A stretch of DNA of 64,000 bases from Sporichthya brevicatena (GTDB lineage Bacteria; Actinomycetota; Actinomycetes; Sporichthyales; Sporichthyaceae), in NCBI RefSeq assembly GCF_039525035.1, contig NZ_BAAAHE010000026.1, forward strand, positions 1-64,000. Direction: 5' to 3'. The stretch's first letter is position 1, and each line of letters starts with the position of its first letter. This document shows positions 7,822-16,478 of this stretch, in pieces. The notes below the pieces were generated by a model that did not search any database, was not told the DNA's origin, and saw only the letters and a list, made by a program, of their open reading frames with translations. The position numbers and the translations under genes are program-made.

Positions 7822-8256
7822 ATGGTGGCCGACCTGATCGAGGTCCTGCTGGTCGAGGACGACCCCGGTGACGTGCTGATGACGCGCGAGGCCTTCGCCG
7901 ACAACAAGGTGAAGAACAACCTCAACGTGGTCACCGACGGCGTGGAGGCCCTGGCCTTCCTCCGGCGGGAGGGCAAGTACGCCGACGCCCCGTACCCCGA
8001 CCTGATCCTGCTCGACCTCAACCTGCCGAAGAAGGACGGGCGGGAGGTCCTCGCCGAGATCAAGGCGGACGAGAAGCTCGCGCACATCCCGGTGGTGGTC
8101 CTGACCACCTCGGGCGCGAACGAGGACATCCTCTCGAGCTACCGGCTCCACGCGAACGCGTACGTGACCAAGCCGGTCGACTTCGAGCAGTTCATCCGGG
8201 TCGTCCGGCAGATCGACGACTTCTTCGTCGGTGTGGTGAAACTGCCTCGGCCGTGA
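7822..8256 (+). CDS. Single-domain response regulator, Rcp1-like
   Basis: A stand-alone receiver domain of 144 residues without DNA-binding output. It shows [10 protein letters not shown], the phospho-acceptor in [13 protein letters not shown] (Asp near 68), the conserved Thr region VVVLTTSGA and the Lys in YVTKPVD. Proteins of this family (cyanobacterial Rcp1 type) accept phosphate from DLQEPL-type kinases and act as shuttles or by protein contact. Here it probably exchanges phosphate with the upstream kinase and so connects to the receiver-PP2C protein. The ATG at 7822 is preferred for its eight-base spacing from GGAGAGG; GTG at 7819 is the alternative. Confidence 0.9.
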   Translation: MVADLIEVLLVEDDPGDVLMTREAFADNKVKNNLNVVTDGVEALAFLRREGKYADAPYPDLILLDLNLPKKDGREVLAEIKADEKLAHIPVVVLTTSGANEDILSSYRLHANAYVTKPVDFEQFIRVVRQIDDFFVGVVKLPRP

Positions 8257-8344
8257 CGATCACCGCTGGATAGCATCGGTGGCCGCCCCGCGGCCGTCGT
8301 GGGAGCACCGAACCAGTCACCGAACAACAGGTCAGGAGTTCATC

Positions 8345-10306
8345 GTGTCCGAGGTCAGCATCACCGTTGCCGGAGCGCAGCGATCGGTGCCGGCCGGGAC
8401 GACGGCCGCCGACCTGTTCGCCGAGGACCGGGCCGTCATCGCGGCGAAGGTGAACGGTGTCGCCCGGGACCTCACCCACGTCGTGGACGCCGGGGACGAG
8501 GTCGAGGGCATCCGCAACGACTCCCCGGAGGGTCTCGCGATCGTCCGGCACTCGTGCGCCCACGTTCTCGCCCAGGCGGTCCAGGAGCTGTTCCCCGAGG
8601 CGAAGCTCGGCATCGGTCCGCCGATCGAGAACGGGTTCTACTACGACTTCGACGTCAAGAACCCGTTCACCCCGGAGGACCTCAAGCGCCTCGAGAAGCG
8701 CATGCAGGAGTTGGTGAAGGAGCGTCAGACCTTCAGCCGGCGCGAGGTTTCCGACGACGACGCACGCACTGAGCTGGCGACCGAGCCGTACAAGCTCGAG
8801 CTGATCGGCCTCAAGGGCAGCGGCGGGGAGGCGGCCGAGGGCGCGAACGTCGAGGTCGGCGCCGGCCAGCTCACCATCTACGACAACCACCGCAAGGACG
8901 GGTCGCTGGCGTGGAAGGACCTCTGCCGGGGTCCGCACGTCCCGACCACCGGGCACATCCCCGCGTTCAAGCTCATGCGCAGCGCCGCTGCGTACTGGCG
9001 GGGGAGTGAGAAGAACCCGCAGCTGCAGCGGGTCTACGGCACCGCGTGGGACACCCGCGATGCGCTGAAGGACTACCAGACCCGGCTCGAGGAGGCCGCC
9101 AAGCGCGACCACCGCAAGCTCGGCGTCGAGCTCGACCTGTTCTCGTTCCCGGACGAGATCGGGTCCGGCCTCGCGGTCTTCCACCCGAAGGGCGGCGTGA
9201 TCCGCCGCGTGATGGAGGACTACTCGCGGCAGCGGCACGTCGAGGCGGGCTACGAGTTCGTCAACACCCCGCACATCACCAAGGGGCACCTGTTCGAGGT
9301 CTCCGGGCACCTCGACTGGTACGCCGAGGGCATGTTCGCGCCGATGGAGATGGACGGCGCGGACTACTACCTCAAGCCGATGAACTGCCCGTTCCACAAC
9401 CTGATCTTCCGCAGCCGCGGGCGTTCCTACCGCGAGCTGCCGCTGCGGCTGTTCGAGTTCGGCACCGTGTACCGGAACGAGAAGTCCGGTGTGGTGCACG
9501 GCCTCACCCGGGCCCGCGGATTCACCCAGGACGACGCGCACATCTACTGCACCCGCGAGCAGATGCGGGACGAGCTGATCTCGACTTTGCGCTTCGTGCT
9601 CGATCTGCTCCGCGACTACGGCCTCGACGACTTCTACCTCGAGCTCTCGACGAAGGACCCGGTGAAGTTCGTCGGCACCGACGAGGACTGGGAGGAGGCG
9701 ACCGAGGTCCTGCGCGAGGTCGCGCTCTCCGAGGGCCTCGAGCTCGTCATGGACCCGGGCGGGGCGGCGTTCTACGGCCCGAAGATCTCGGTCCAGGCCA
9801 AGGACGCGATCGGCCGCACCTGGCAGATGTCGACCATCCAGCTCGACTTCAACCTGCCCGAGCGGTTCGAGCTCGAGTTCCAGTCCGGCGACGGCACCCG
9901 CCAGCGGCCGGTCATGATCCACCGCGCGCTGTTCGGCTCGATCGAGCGCTTCTTCGGCGTCCTCGTCGAGCACTACGCGGGCGCGTTCCCTCCCTGGCTC
10001 GCGCCGGTCCAGGTCGTCGGCATCCCGATCGGTGACGCGCACGTCCCGCACCTGCGCGAGGTCGTGGCGCAGCTGACGGCGCAGGGGATCCGCGCCGAGG
10101 TCGACGAGGCCGACGACCGGATGCAGAAGAAGATCCGCAACGCCCAGAAGCAGAAGATCCCCTTCATGCTGCTCGCGGGCGACGAGGACGTCGAGGCGGG
10201 TGCGGTCTCGTTCCGCTACCGCAACGGCGAGCAGAAGAACACCGTCCCGGTGGCTGATGCCGTCGCCGAGATCGTCGCCGCGGTCCGCGACCGCATTCAG
10301 GTCTGA
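8345..10306 (+). CDS. thrS: Threonyl-tRNA synthetase
   Basis: Charges tRNA-Thr with threonine in the cytosol. The 653 residues carry an N-terminal TGS domain (about 1-62), the second additional (editing) domain with [12 protein letters not shown], the class II catalytic core with zinc ligand region MNCPFHN, motif 2 FGTVYRNE and motif 3 region [13 protein letters not shown], and a C-terminal anticodon-binding domain. Length is normal. GTG at 8345 follows AGGAG by seven bases. It starts the conserved actinobacterial block thrS-HIT-pgsA-patA-pimA and overlaps the HIT gene by one base. No T-box leader is evident in the 88 bp upstream. Confidence 0.97.
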   Translation: MSEVSITVAGAQRSVPAGTTAADLFAEDRAVIAAKVNGVARDLTHVVDAGDEVEGIRNDSPEGLAIVRHSCAHVLAQAVQELFPEAKLGIGPPIENGFYYDFDVKNPFTPEDLKRLEKRMQELVKERQTFSRREVSDDDARTELATEPYKLELIGLKGSGGEAAEGANVEVGAGQLTIYDNHRKDGSLAWKDLCRGPHVPTTGHIPAFKLMRSAAAYWRGSEKNPQLQRVYGTAWDTRDALKDYQTRLEEAAKRDHRKLGVELDLFSFPDEIGSGLAVFHPKGGVIRRVMEDYSRQRHVEAGYEFVNTPHITKGHLFEVSGHLDWYAEGMFAPMEMDGADYYLKPMNCPFHNLIFRSRGRSYRELPLRLFEFGTVYRNEKSGVVHGLTRARGFTQDDAHIYCTREQMRDELISTLRFVLDLLRDYGLDDFYLELSTKDPVKFVGTDEDWEEATEVLREVALSEGLELVMDPGGAAFYGPKISVQAKDAIGRTWQMSTIQLDFNLPERFELEFQSGDGTRQRPVMIHRALFGSIERFFGVLVEHYAGAFPPWLAPVQVVGIPIGDAHVPHLREVVAQLTAQGIRAEVDEADDRMQKKIRNAQKQKIPFMLLAGDEDVEAGAVSFRYRNGEQKNTVPVADAVAEIVAAVRDRIQV

Positions 10307-10890
10307 TGGGGGGTCAGGAACAGGGAGCGCCGGCGCCGGAGGAGCAGGACGGCGTCGGCATCGCGGACTCGTTCGCGCGCCTGTGGACCCCGCACCGGAT
10401 GGCCTACATCAAGGGCGAGAACCGGGCGGAGGGCACCGAGGCCGCGGGCTGCCCGTTCTGCCGGATCCCGAGCCTCGACGACGCCGAGGGCCTGATCCTG
10501 CGGCGGGGGAAGTCGGCCTACGTCGTCCTGAACCTGTACCCGTACAACCCCGGGCACCTGATGATCGTCCCGTTCCGGCACGTCGCGGACTACGCGGACC
10601 TGACCGCCGCGGAGTCGGCCGAGGTCGCCGAGTTGACCCGGCAGGCCCTGGTCGCGCTGCGCACCGCCACGGGGGCGCACGGCTTCAACGTCGGCATGAA
10701 CCTGGGCACGGTGGCGGGCGCGGGCATCGCGGCGCACCTCCACCAGCACGTGGTCCCGCGCTGGGGTGGCGACACGAACTTCATGCCGGTCGTCGGGCAC
10801 ACCAAGGTGCTGCCGCAGCTCCTCGGCGACACCCGCACCGTGCTCACCGAGGCCTGGCCGGCCGACGACACCGCGTCCTGGGGCTCCTGA
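10306..10890 (+). CDS. HIT-family hydrolase, AP4A phosphorylase-like
   Basis: Histidine-triad protein of 194 residues. The catalytic HxHxH motif is HLHQHVVPR (about residue 144), with CPFCRI upstream as a likely zinc-binding pair and YPYNPGHLMIVPFRH in the core. Its Mycobacterium counterpart next to thrS and pgsA (Rv2613c) acts on diadenosine tetraphosphate. Threonyl-tRNA synthetase can make such dinucleotides, so adjacency to thrS is meaningful, although that link is inference. The ATG overlaps the thrS stop by one base (TGATG). The long N-terminal extension before the HIT core is normal for the actinobacterial group. Confidence 0.9.
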   Translation: MGGQEQGAPAPEEQDGVGIADSFARLWTPHRMAYIKGENRAEGTEAAGCPFCRIPSLDDAEGLILRRGKSAYVVLNLYPYNPGHLMIVPFRHVADYADLTAAESAEVAELTRQALVALRTATGAHGFNVGMNLGTVAGAGIAAHLHQHVVPRWGGDTNFMPVVGHTKVLPQLLGDTRTVLTEAWPADDTASWGS

Positions 10891-10992
10891 CCCGTCCGGG
10901 TGAGATCGGGCCGACGTTCACCCGGCTGTTACGGCGTCGTCACGGCGCGGTCCTACGCTGAGCTCGACGACGACGGAAGGGGGGAAGCCGCC

Positions 10993-12369
10993 GTGGCCGC
11001 CTGGACGCTGAGTCCGCTCGACATCTCGTTCCTGAGTCTGGAGTCGCCCGCGACGCCGATGACCATCGGCGCCGTTGCGGTGCTCGACGCCGCCGACGTC
11101 GACTCGGCCACCCTCCTCGCCCTGCTGCGCGAGCGGGCGGCCGTCATCCCACGCCTGCGCCGCCGGCTGCGCTCGGAACTGTTCCCGGTGGTCGGCGCGA
11201 GCTGGGTCGAGGACCCGGATTTCCGCGTCGAGCAGCACGTGCGTCTGCACCACGCGGTGGGCTCGGGCGAGCCCGCGGAGCTGAACGCCTGGGTCGCGCG
11301 CACGATGGCCACGCAGCTCGACCGGAACCGCCCGCTGTGGGAGGTCCACCTCCTCGACGGCCTCGCCGACGGACGCGCGGGGCTCCTGTTCAAGGTGCAC
11401 CACGCGTTCCTCGACGGACTCGGCACCGGCGGGCTGGCGTACGCCCTCTCCGACAACGGGTCTCCCGACCACGTCCCGGCCCCGGCGCCCGGCCCGGGCG
11501 CCACTCCGCGGCCCGGCCTGGACCCGCGGCGCCTGCTCGGCCCGCTGGCCGGGCTCGCCGACCCGCCCGCTCTGGCGCGGACCGCGGCCCGGGCGCTGTC
11601 GACCGCGACCGGCGTGATCACCCACATGACCACCGCCGGCCCGGGGTTCCCGTTCGACACCGTCGTCTCGTCGGCGCGCGCGTTCACGACCACGACCGTC
11701 ACACTCGAGGATCTGCGGGGCCTGCGCGGCGTCGCGCGGGGGAGCGTCAACGACATCGCGATCGGCGTCGTCGCCGGCGCGCTCCGGACCTGGCTGCAGA
11801 ACCACCACTACCGCCCCGACGACCTGCGCCTGCGCGCCCTCGTGCCGGTCGCCCGTGAGCGCGAGCCCGGCAGCGGCTCGGGCAACTCGTTCTCGGCGTT
11901 CCTGCTCGATCTCCCCGTCCACGTCGCCGACCCGGTCGAGCGCATCCGCGCCGTCTCCGAGGAGATGGGCCGGCACCGCGCGGTGGGACCCGAGGGGGGC
12001 GCGGGCGCGCTGGCCGGTCTGACGAACCTGCTCCCGCCGGCCGTCGTCCGGCTCGGGGGGCCCACGGTCGCCCAGACCGCGTCGAAGCTGTTCGACATGC
12101 TGCTCACGACCGTCCCGGTCCCGCGCCCGCTGCGCCTCGGCGGCGCCCCGATAATCGAGGTCTACCCGCTCGCCCCGCTCGGCCCCAACCAGCCGCTCGC
12201 GATCGGGTGCTCCAGCTACGCCGGCCGGATGCACGTCGGCTTCAGCGTCGACCCGGTCGTCGTCCCGAACCCGGAGCAGCTCGCCGCCGCCGTCCCCGCC
12301 GAGCTCGCCGTCCTGCGCACCGTCGCCGGACTCCGCGCCCCCGCGGTGAAGGTTCCCGCCCCGCGCTGA
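10993..12369 (+). CDS. Wax ester synthase/diacylglycerol acyltransferase (WS/DGAT)
   Basis: Makes triacylglycerol or wax esters from acyl-CoA, a storage-lipid step common in actinomycetes. The 458-residue protein has the catalytic HHxxxDG motif as VHHAFLDG (about residues 135-142), N-terminal LSPLDISFLSLE, and the downstream NDIAIGVVAGALRTWL and LGPNQPLAIGCSSY blocks of the family. GTG at 10993 follows a GGAAGGGGGG purine run. The gene interrupts the otherwise contiguous HIT-pgsA pair together with the inverted EF-G-like gene, so it may be a lineage-specific insertion, though its codon usage looks like that of its neighbours. A palindromic repeat follows it. Confidence 0.92.
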   Translation: MAAWTLSPLDISFLSLESPATPMTIGAVAVLDAADVDSATLLALLRERAAVIPRLRRRLRSELFPVVGASWVEDPDFRVEQHVRLHHAVGSGEPAELNAWVARTMATQLDRNRPLWEVHLLDGLADGRAGLLFKVHHAFLDGLGTGGLAYALSDNGSPDHVPAPAPGPGATPRPGLDPRRLLGPLAGLADPPALARTAARALSTATGVITHMTTAGPGFPFDTVVSSARAFTTTTVTLEDLRGLRGVARGSVNDIAIGVVAGALRTWLQNHHYRPDDLRLRALVPVAREREPGSGSGNSFSAFLLDLPVHVADPVERIRAVSEEMGRHRAVGPEGGAGALAGLTNLLPPAVVRLGGPTVAQTASKLFDMLLTTVPVPRPLRLGGAPIIEVYPLAPLGPNQPLAIGCSSYAGRMHVGFSVDPVVVPNPEQLAAAVPAELAVLRTVAGLRAPAVKVPAPR

Positions 12370-12388
12370 CGCCCCCCTCGATGTGAAG

Positions 12389-12463
12389 AAAGGGTGACAC
12401 CCCTTACTGCGCAGTAACAAGAAGGGGTGACACCCTTTCTGGCGCCAGAAAGGGTGTCACCCC
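12389..12463. repeat. Compound palindromic element, copy 1, between convergent genes
   Basis: Three copies of a 15-17-base near-palindromic module (core GGGTGACACC or GGGTGTCACC) are joined by the small palindromes TTACTGCGCAGTAA and TCTGGCGCCAGA. Positions 12424-12463 form a perfect 40-bp palindrome. Positions 12389-12405 and 12422-12438 pair with one mismatch. Bases 12389-12417 are identical to 53301-53329. The element lies between convergent WS/DGAT and the EF-G-like gene, so a bidirectional terminator role is plausible. A smaller hairpin (12461-12466 with 12475-12480) follows. Confidence 0.85.
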
Positions 12464-12489
12464 CAGTGGTATCGCTGGGGCTGGTGCGG

Positions 12490-14643
12490 CTACTCCGCGG
12501 CGCGGACCTTCTCCGCGATGTGGCTCGGCATCGGTTCGTGGCGGACGTACTTGCGGCTGAACGTGCCGGTGCCGTGGGAGAGGGAGCGGAGGTCGATCGC
12601 GTAGCGGCAGATCTCGATCTGCGGCACCTCGGCCAGGATCTTCGTCCGCCCACTCGACCCGACGGGTTCGGAGCCGAGCACGCGGCCCCGACGGGTCGAG
12701 AAGTCGCCCATGATCGCGCCGACGTAGTCGTCGGCGACGAGAACGGCCACCTCGTCCACCGGCTCCAGCAGGGTCACCTGCGCCTTCTCCGCCGCGTCCT
12801 TGAGTGCGAGCGCGCCCGCGGTCTGGAACGCCATGTCGGAGGAGTCGACGCTGTGGGCCTTCCCGTCGTGGAGCGTCACGCGGATGTCCTGCACCGGGTA
12901 GCCGGCGATGACGCCGCGCTCCATCTGGGTGCGTACGCCCTTCTCCACCGACGGGATGAACTGCCGCGGGACCGCGCCGCCGACGACCTTGTCGACGAAC
13001 TCGAACCCGGAGCCCGAGGGCAGGGGCTCGACGGTGATGTCGCAGACCGCGTACTGGCCGTGCCCGCCGGACTGCTTGACGTGCCGGCCGTGGCCCTCGC
13101 CCTTGGACGCGAACGTCTCCCGCAGCGACACCTTCAACGGGACGCTGTCGACGGCCACGCCGTACCGGTTCGTCAGACGGTCCATCAGAACGTCGAGGTG
13201 CGCCTCACCCATGCACCACAGGACGAGCTGGTGGGTGTCGGTGTTGTGCTCCAGCCGCAGGGTCGGGTCCTCGGCCAGGAGCCGGTTCAGGCCCTGGGAG
13301 AGCTTGTCCTCGTCGGCCTTCGACTTCGCGACGACCGCGACGGGCAGCAGCGGCTCCGGCATGGTCCAGGGCTGCATGAGCAGCGGCTGTTCCTTGCTGG
13401 AGAGGGTGTCGCCGGTCTCCGCCTTCGTCAGCTTCGCCACCGCGACCACGTCGCCCGCGACGGCGGACTGGATCGCGCGCTGGGTCTTGCCCAAGGGGCA
13501 CGTGAGGGCGCCGATCTTCTCGTCGATGTCGTGGTCGTCGTGGCCGCGGTCCGCCAGGAAGTGCCCCGACACGTGGACGGTCTGGTCGGCGTGGATCGTG
13601 CCGGAGAAGATGCGCACCAGCGAGATCTTGCCGACGTACGGGTCCGACGTGGTCTTCACGACCTCCGCGACGAGCGGCCCGTTCGGGTCGCACGTCAGCG
13701 CCGGGCCGGGCTGCCCGTCGATGGTGGTCACCGTGGGCACCGGGTGCTCCAGCGGTGACGGGAAGGCCTGGGTCATGACCTCGAGCAGCTCGGTCACCCC
13801 GACGCCGTTCATCGGGTTGACCGGCAGCACCGGGTAGAAGGAACCGCGCGCGACCGCGGTCTCGAGGTCGTCGATGAACACCTTGAGGTCGATGTCCTCA
13901 CCGCCGAGGTAACGGTCCATCAGGGTCTCGTCCTCGCTCTCGGCGATGATCCCCTCGATGAACGTGTTCCGGGCGTCCTCGATCTCCATCCGCAGTTCCT
14001 CGGAGGCCTTCGACTCGCTCCGCGTCCCCGACGAGTAGTCGTACACGCACTGCGAGAGCAGGCCGACCAGACCGGTCTGGACGCCGTCGGCGCCGAGCTG
14101 CGGCAGGTACGCCGGCAGGACGTTGTCGCCGAACGCGTCCTGGCACATGGCGATGACGCCGTCGAAGTTCGTGCGCCCGTTGTCGAGCTTGGTGACGACC
14201 ACCGCCCGGGGCATGCCCACGGCGGCGCACTCGTCCCACAGCATCTTGGTCGTGCCGTCGATGTCCTCGGCCGCGGAGATGATGAACAGCGCGGCGTCGG
14301 CGGCGCGGAGACCCGCACGCAGGTCGCCGACGTAGTCGGCGTACCCGGGGGTGTCGAGCAGGTTGATCTTGATGGGCCCGTCGGGCTCGTTCACCACGAG
14401 CGGTTCGAGCGAGAGGTTGACCGACCGCTGCTGCCGGATCTCGGCCTCGTCGAAGTCGCTGACGGTGGTGCCGTCCTCGACCCGGCCGAGCCGGGTCAGA
14501 TTGCCTGTCGCGAGTAGCAGGGACTCCACGAGCGTCGTCTTGCCGGCTCCCGTGTGGCCGACCAGCACCACGTTGCGGATGCGTCCGGGCTGGTCGGCCT
14601 CCGGTGCCCTGCCGGCGTTCGGAGTGTTGGACTTGTCGGCCAT
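12490..14643 (-). CDS. Elongation factor G-like GTPase (EF-G2 type)
   Basis: A 717-residue EF-G paralogue with N-terminal GTPase domain, domain II and the C-terminal EF-G domains (IV and V blocks include HGQYAVCDITVEPL and VADDYVGAIMGDFSTRRGRV). GTP motifs differ from housekeeping EF-G: G1 is GHTGAGKTT, switch I has RQQRSVNLS instead of RERGITI, G3 is DTPGYADY and G4 is TKLD instead of NKxD. This matches the actinobacterial EF-G2 group, whose Mycobacterium member is reported to be unable to replace EF-G; the role is unclear. ATG at 14643 has AGGAGGT upstream. It is transcribed against its neighbours, with a palindromic repeat at its 3' end. Confidence 0.88.
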   Translation of the reverse strand: MADKSNTPNAGRAPEADQPGRIRNVVLVGHTGAGKTTLVESLLLATGNLTRLGRVEDGTTVSDFDEAEIRQQRSVNLSLEPLVVNEPDGPIKINLLDTPGYADYVGDLRAGLRAADAALFIISAAEDIDGTTKMLWDECAAVGMPRAVVVTKLDNGRTNFDGVIAMCQDAFGDNVLPAYLPQLGADGVQTGLVGLLSQCVYDYSSGTRSESKASEELRMEIEDARNTFIEGIIAESEDETLMDRYLGGEDIDLKVFIDDLETAVARGSFYPVLPVNPMNGVGVTELLEVMTQAFPSPLEHPVPTVTTIDGQPGPALTCDPNGPLVAEVVKTTSDPYVGKISLVRIFSGTIHADQTVHVSGHFLADRGHDDHDIDEKIGALTCPLGKTQRAIQSAVAGDVVAVAKLTKAETGDTLSSKEQPLLMQPWTMPEPLLPVAVVAKSKADEDKLSQGLNRLLAEDPTLRLEHNTDTHQLVLWCMGEAHLDVLMDRLTNRYGVAVDSVPLKVSLRETFASKGEGHGRHVKQSGGHGQYAVCDITVEPLPSGSGFEFVDKVVGGAVPRQFIPSVEKGVRTQMERGVIAGYPVQDIRVTLHDGKAHSVDSSDMAFQTAGALALKDAAEKAQVTLLEPVDEVAVLVADDYVGAIMGDFSTRRGRVLGSEPVGSSGRTKILAEVPQIEICRYAIDLRSLSHGTGTFSRKYVRHEPMPSHIAEKVRAAE

Positions 14644-14868
14644 GCGCCACCTCCTCGTGACCCAGGGGGCGCGCAGTCCTCTCGCAAAGTCGCTCTCGGG
14701 GCAGTTTCCGGTCCGGATCACGCGCCCGTGCGTCCTGGCAGCTTCCTCCGAGTTCGGGGACGGGACAAGGGGGGTCCGGGGGGATTTCCGGGCGGCCCGC
14801 GTGGCCCGCGGGGCGGTCCGGGGGCCGCTGACTACCATTGCCCCCGGCAGCGGAGGACCGGGAGAACG

Positions 14869-15519
14869 ATGCTCAACAAGTACGCGCGAGCGTTGTTCGG
14901 CCGCATTTTCACGCCGATCGCGCGCGCTCTGGTGCGCCTCGGCATCAGCCCGGACGTGGTGACGATCGTCGGCACGCTCGGTGTGATGGCCGGTGCCCTG
15001 CTCCTGTTCCCCCGGGGTGAGTTCTTCTGGGGGACGATGGTGATCACGGCCTTCGTCTTCTCCGACATTATCGACGGCCTGATGGCCCGCATGACCGAGC
15101 GGTCGTCCACCTGGGGCGCGTACCTGGACTCCACGCTCGACCGGTTCGGCGACGCCGCGGTCTTCGGTGGCCTGGCGATGTGGTTCGCCGGCGGCGGGGA
15201 CAACGACCTGCTCTGCGCGCTGTGCCTGTACAACCTGGCCGCCGGATCCGTCGTCTCCTACGCCAAGGCCCGGGCCGAGGGCCTCGGGATGACCGCGAAC
15301 GTCGGCATCGCCGAGCGGTCCGACCGGCTCGTGCTGATCCTCGTCGCGAGCGGCTTCCAGGGCGTCGGTGTGCCGGGCGTCCAGCGGGCGGCGCTGATCA
15401 TCCTCGCCGTCGCCAGCACGATCACCCTGTTCCAGCGCATGCTGATGGTCCGCAAGCAGGCTCTGGCCGCGGCGGCGAACACCGCGGCCCCGGTGGCGAC
15501 CGACCCGGGCCCCGCGTGA
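14869..15519 (+). CDS. pgsA: Phosphatidylinositol phosphate synthase
   Basis: Membrane enzyme of the CDP-alcohol phosphatidyltransferase family. In actinobacteria the copy in this gene order joins CDP-diacylglycerol with inositol phosphate to supply phosphatidylinositol. The catalytic motif is SDIIDGLMAR, then G and DSTLDR with the expected spacing (about residues 64-92). Several hydrophobic helices follow (for example MVITAFVFSDII and LVLILVASGF). It is 216 residues long with ATG at 14869 behind GGGAG. It overlaps patA by four bases and starts the PIM block pgsA-patA-pimA. Generic phosphatidylglycerophosphate synthase is the alternative, but context favours the inositol enzyme. Confidence 0.92.
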   Translation: MLNKYARALFGRIFTPIARALVRLGISPDVVTIVGTLGVMAGALLLFPRGEFFWGTMVITAFVFSDIIDGLMARMTERSSTWGAYLDSTLDRFGDAAVFGGLAMWFAGGGDNDLLCALCLYNLAAGSVVSYAKARAEGLGMTANVGIAERSDRLVLILVASGFQGVGVPGVQRAALIILAVASTITLFQRMLMVRKQALAAAANTAAPVATDPGPA

Positions 15520-16478
15520 CCGGGCTGGCGCAACGCGTCGGCGCCGCTGCCTACCTGACGGGGTGGCGGGTTGTCCGCCACCTGCCCGAGCCGGTGGCCC
15601 GGGCGGGCTTCCGTCGCGCCGCCGACGTCGCCTGGCGGCGGCGTGGCCGCGGGGTCGTCCAGCTGGAACGCAATCTCGCCCGCGTGCTCGGCGTCGCGCC
15701 GGACACCCCGGCCGTGCGGGAGCTCTCCCGGGACGCGATGCGCTCGTACCTGCGTTACTGGTCCGAGGTCTTCCGGATGCCTTCGTGGGACGCCGACGAG
15801 GTCCTGCGCCGCATCCGCGTCGAGGGCGAGGAGGGCCTGCGCGCCGAGCTGGACCTCGGCGTCGGGGTCGTCCTCGCGCTTCCGCACTGCGCGAACTGGG
15901 ACCACGCCGGCGCCTGGGTCGTGGGCGCGGGGATGCCGTTCACCACCGTCGCGGAGCGGCTGAATCCGCCTCAGCTCTACGACGCCTTCGTGTCGTACCG
16001 GCAGAACCTCGGCATGGAGGTCCTCCCGCTCGACAAGACGTCCGGCGTCGAGGTGTTCGCGACCCTGGCCCGTCGGCTCCGCGACGGCAAGCTCGTCGCG
16101 CTGGTTGCCGACCGGGACCTGACCGAGTCCGGCATCGAGGTCGAGTTCTTCGGTCACACCGCGCGGATGCCGGGCGGGCCGGCGGCGCTGTCGGTGAGCA
16201 CCGGCGCGGGCCTGGTCCCGGTGACGCAGTGGTACGACGGCGACGTCATGCACCTGCGGATCCATCCCAAGATCCACCAGCCGACCCACGGCCGCCGGCC
16301 GGAGCGCGTCGCCGCGATGACCCAGTCGCTCGCGGGTGTCTTCGAGGCCGCGATCCGCGCCCACCCCGCCGACTGGCACATGCTGCAACGCCTGTGGGTC
16401 GACGATCTGAGGCTGCGTCATCACGCTGCGTCGCCACGGCGCCAGCCCGCCGGCTCCGGCCGGGAGAGGTCCGCCTGA
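15516..16478 (+). CDS. patA: Phosphatidylinositol mannoside acyltransferase
   Basis: LpxL/HtrB-like acyltransferase of 320 residues. In mycobacteria PatA acylates the mannose of phosphatidylinositol monomannoside on the cytoplasmic side of the membrane. The H-x4-D catalytic motif is LPHCANWDHAG (about residues 127-137), followed by the substrate-binding region VADRDLTESGIEVEFFG and MPGGPAALS. A basic N-terminal region (VAWRRRGRGVVQLERNL) fits peripheral membrane binding. GTG at 15516 overlaps the pgsA stop by four bases; the stop overlaps pimA by one base. This coupling with pgsA and pimA supports the PIM role over a general lipid A-type function. Confidence 0.92.
   Translation: MTGLAQRVGAAAYLTGWRVVRHLPEPVARAGFRRAADVAWRRRGRGVVQLERNLARVLGVAPDTPAVRELSRDAMRSYLRYWSEVFRMPSWDADEVLRRIRVEGEEGLRAELDLGVGVVLALPHCANWDHAGAWVVGAGMPFTTVAERLNPPQLYDAFVSYRQNLGMEVLPLDKTSGVEVFATLARRLRDGKLVALVADRDLTESGIEVEFFGHTARMPGGPAALSVSTGAGLVPVTQWYDGDVMHLRIHPKIHQPTHGRRPERVAAMTQSLAGVFEAAIRAHPADWHMLQRLWVDDLRLRHHAASPRRQPAGSGRERSA

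Noticed and set aside
8257-8344. T-box or other aminoacyl-tRNA leader before thrS
   Set aside because: The gap is only 88 bp and lacks the T-box sequence and a terminator.
8192-10051. Long minus-strand frame opposite thrS
   Set aside because: Antisense shadow of a well-supported synthetase gene, with no recognisable protein features.
12389-12463. Palindromic repeats as ends of an insertion sequence
   Set aside because: There is no transposase or target duplication nearby; each copy is compact and self-contained.
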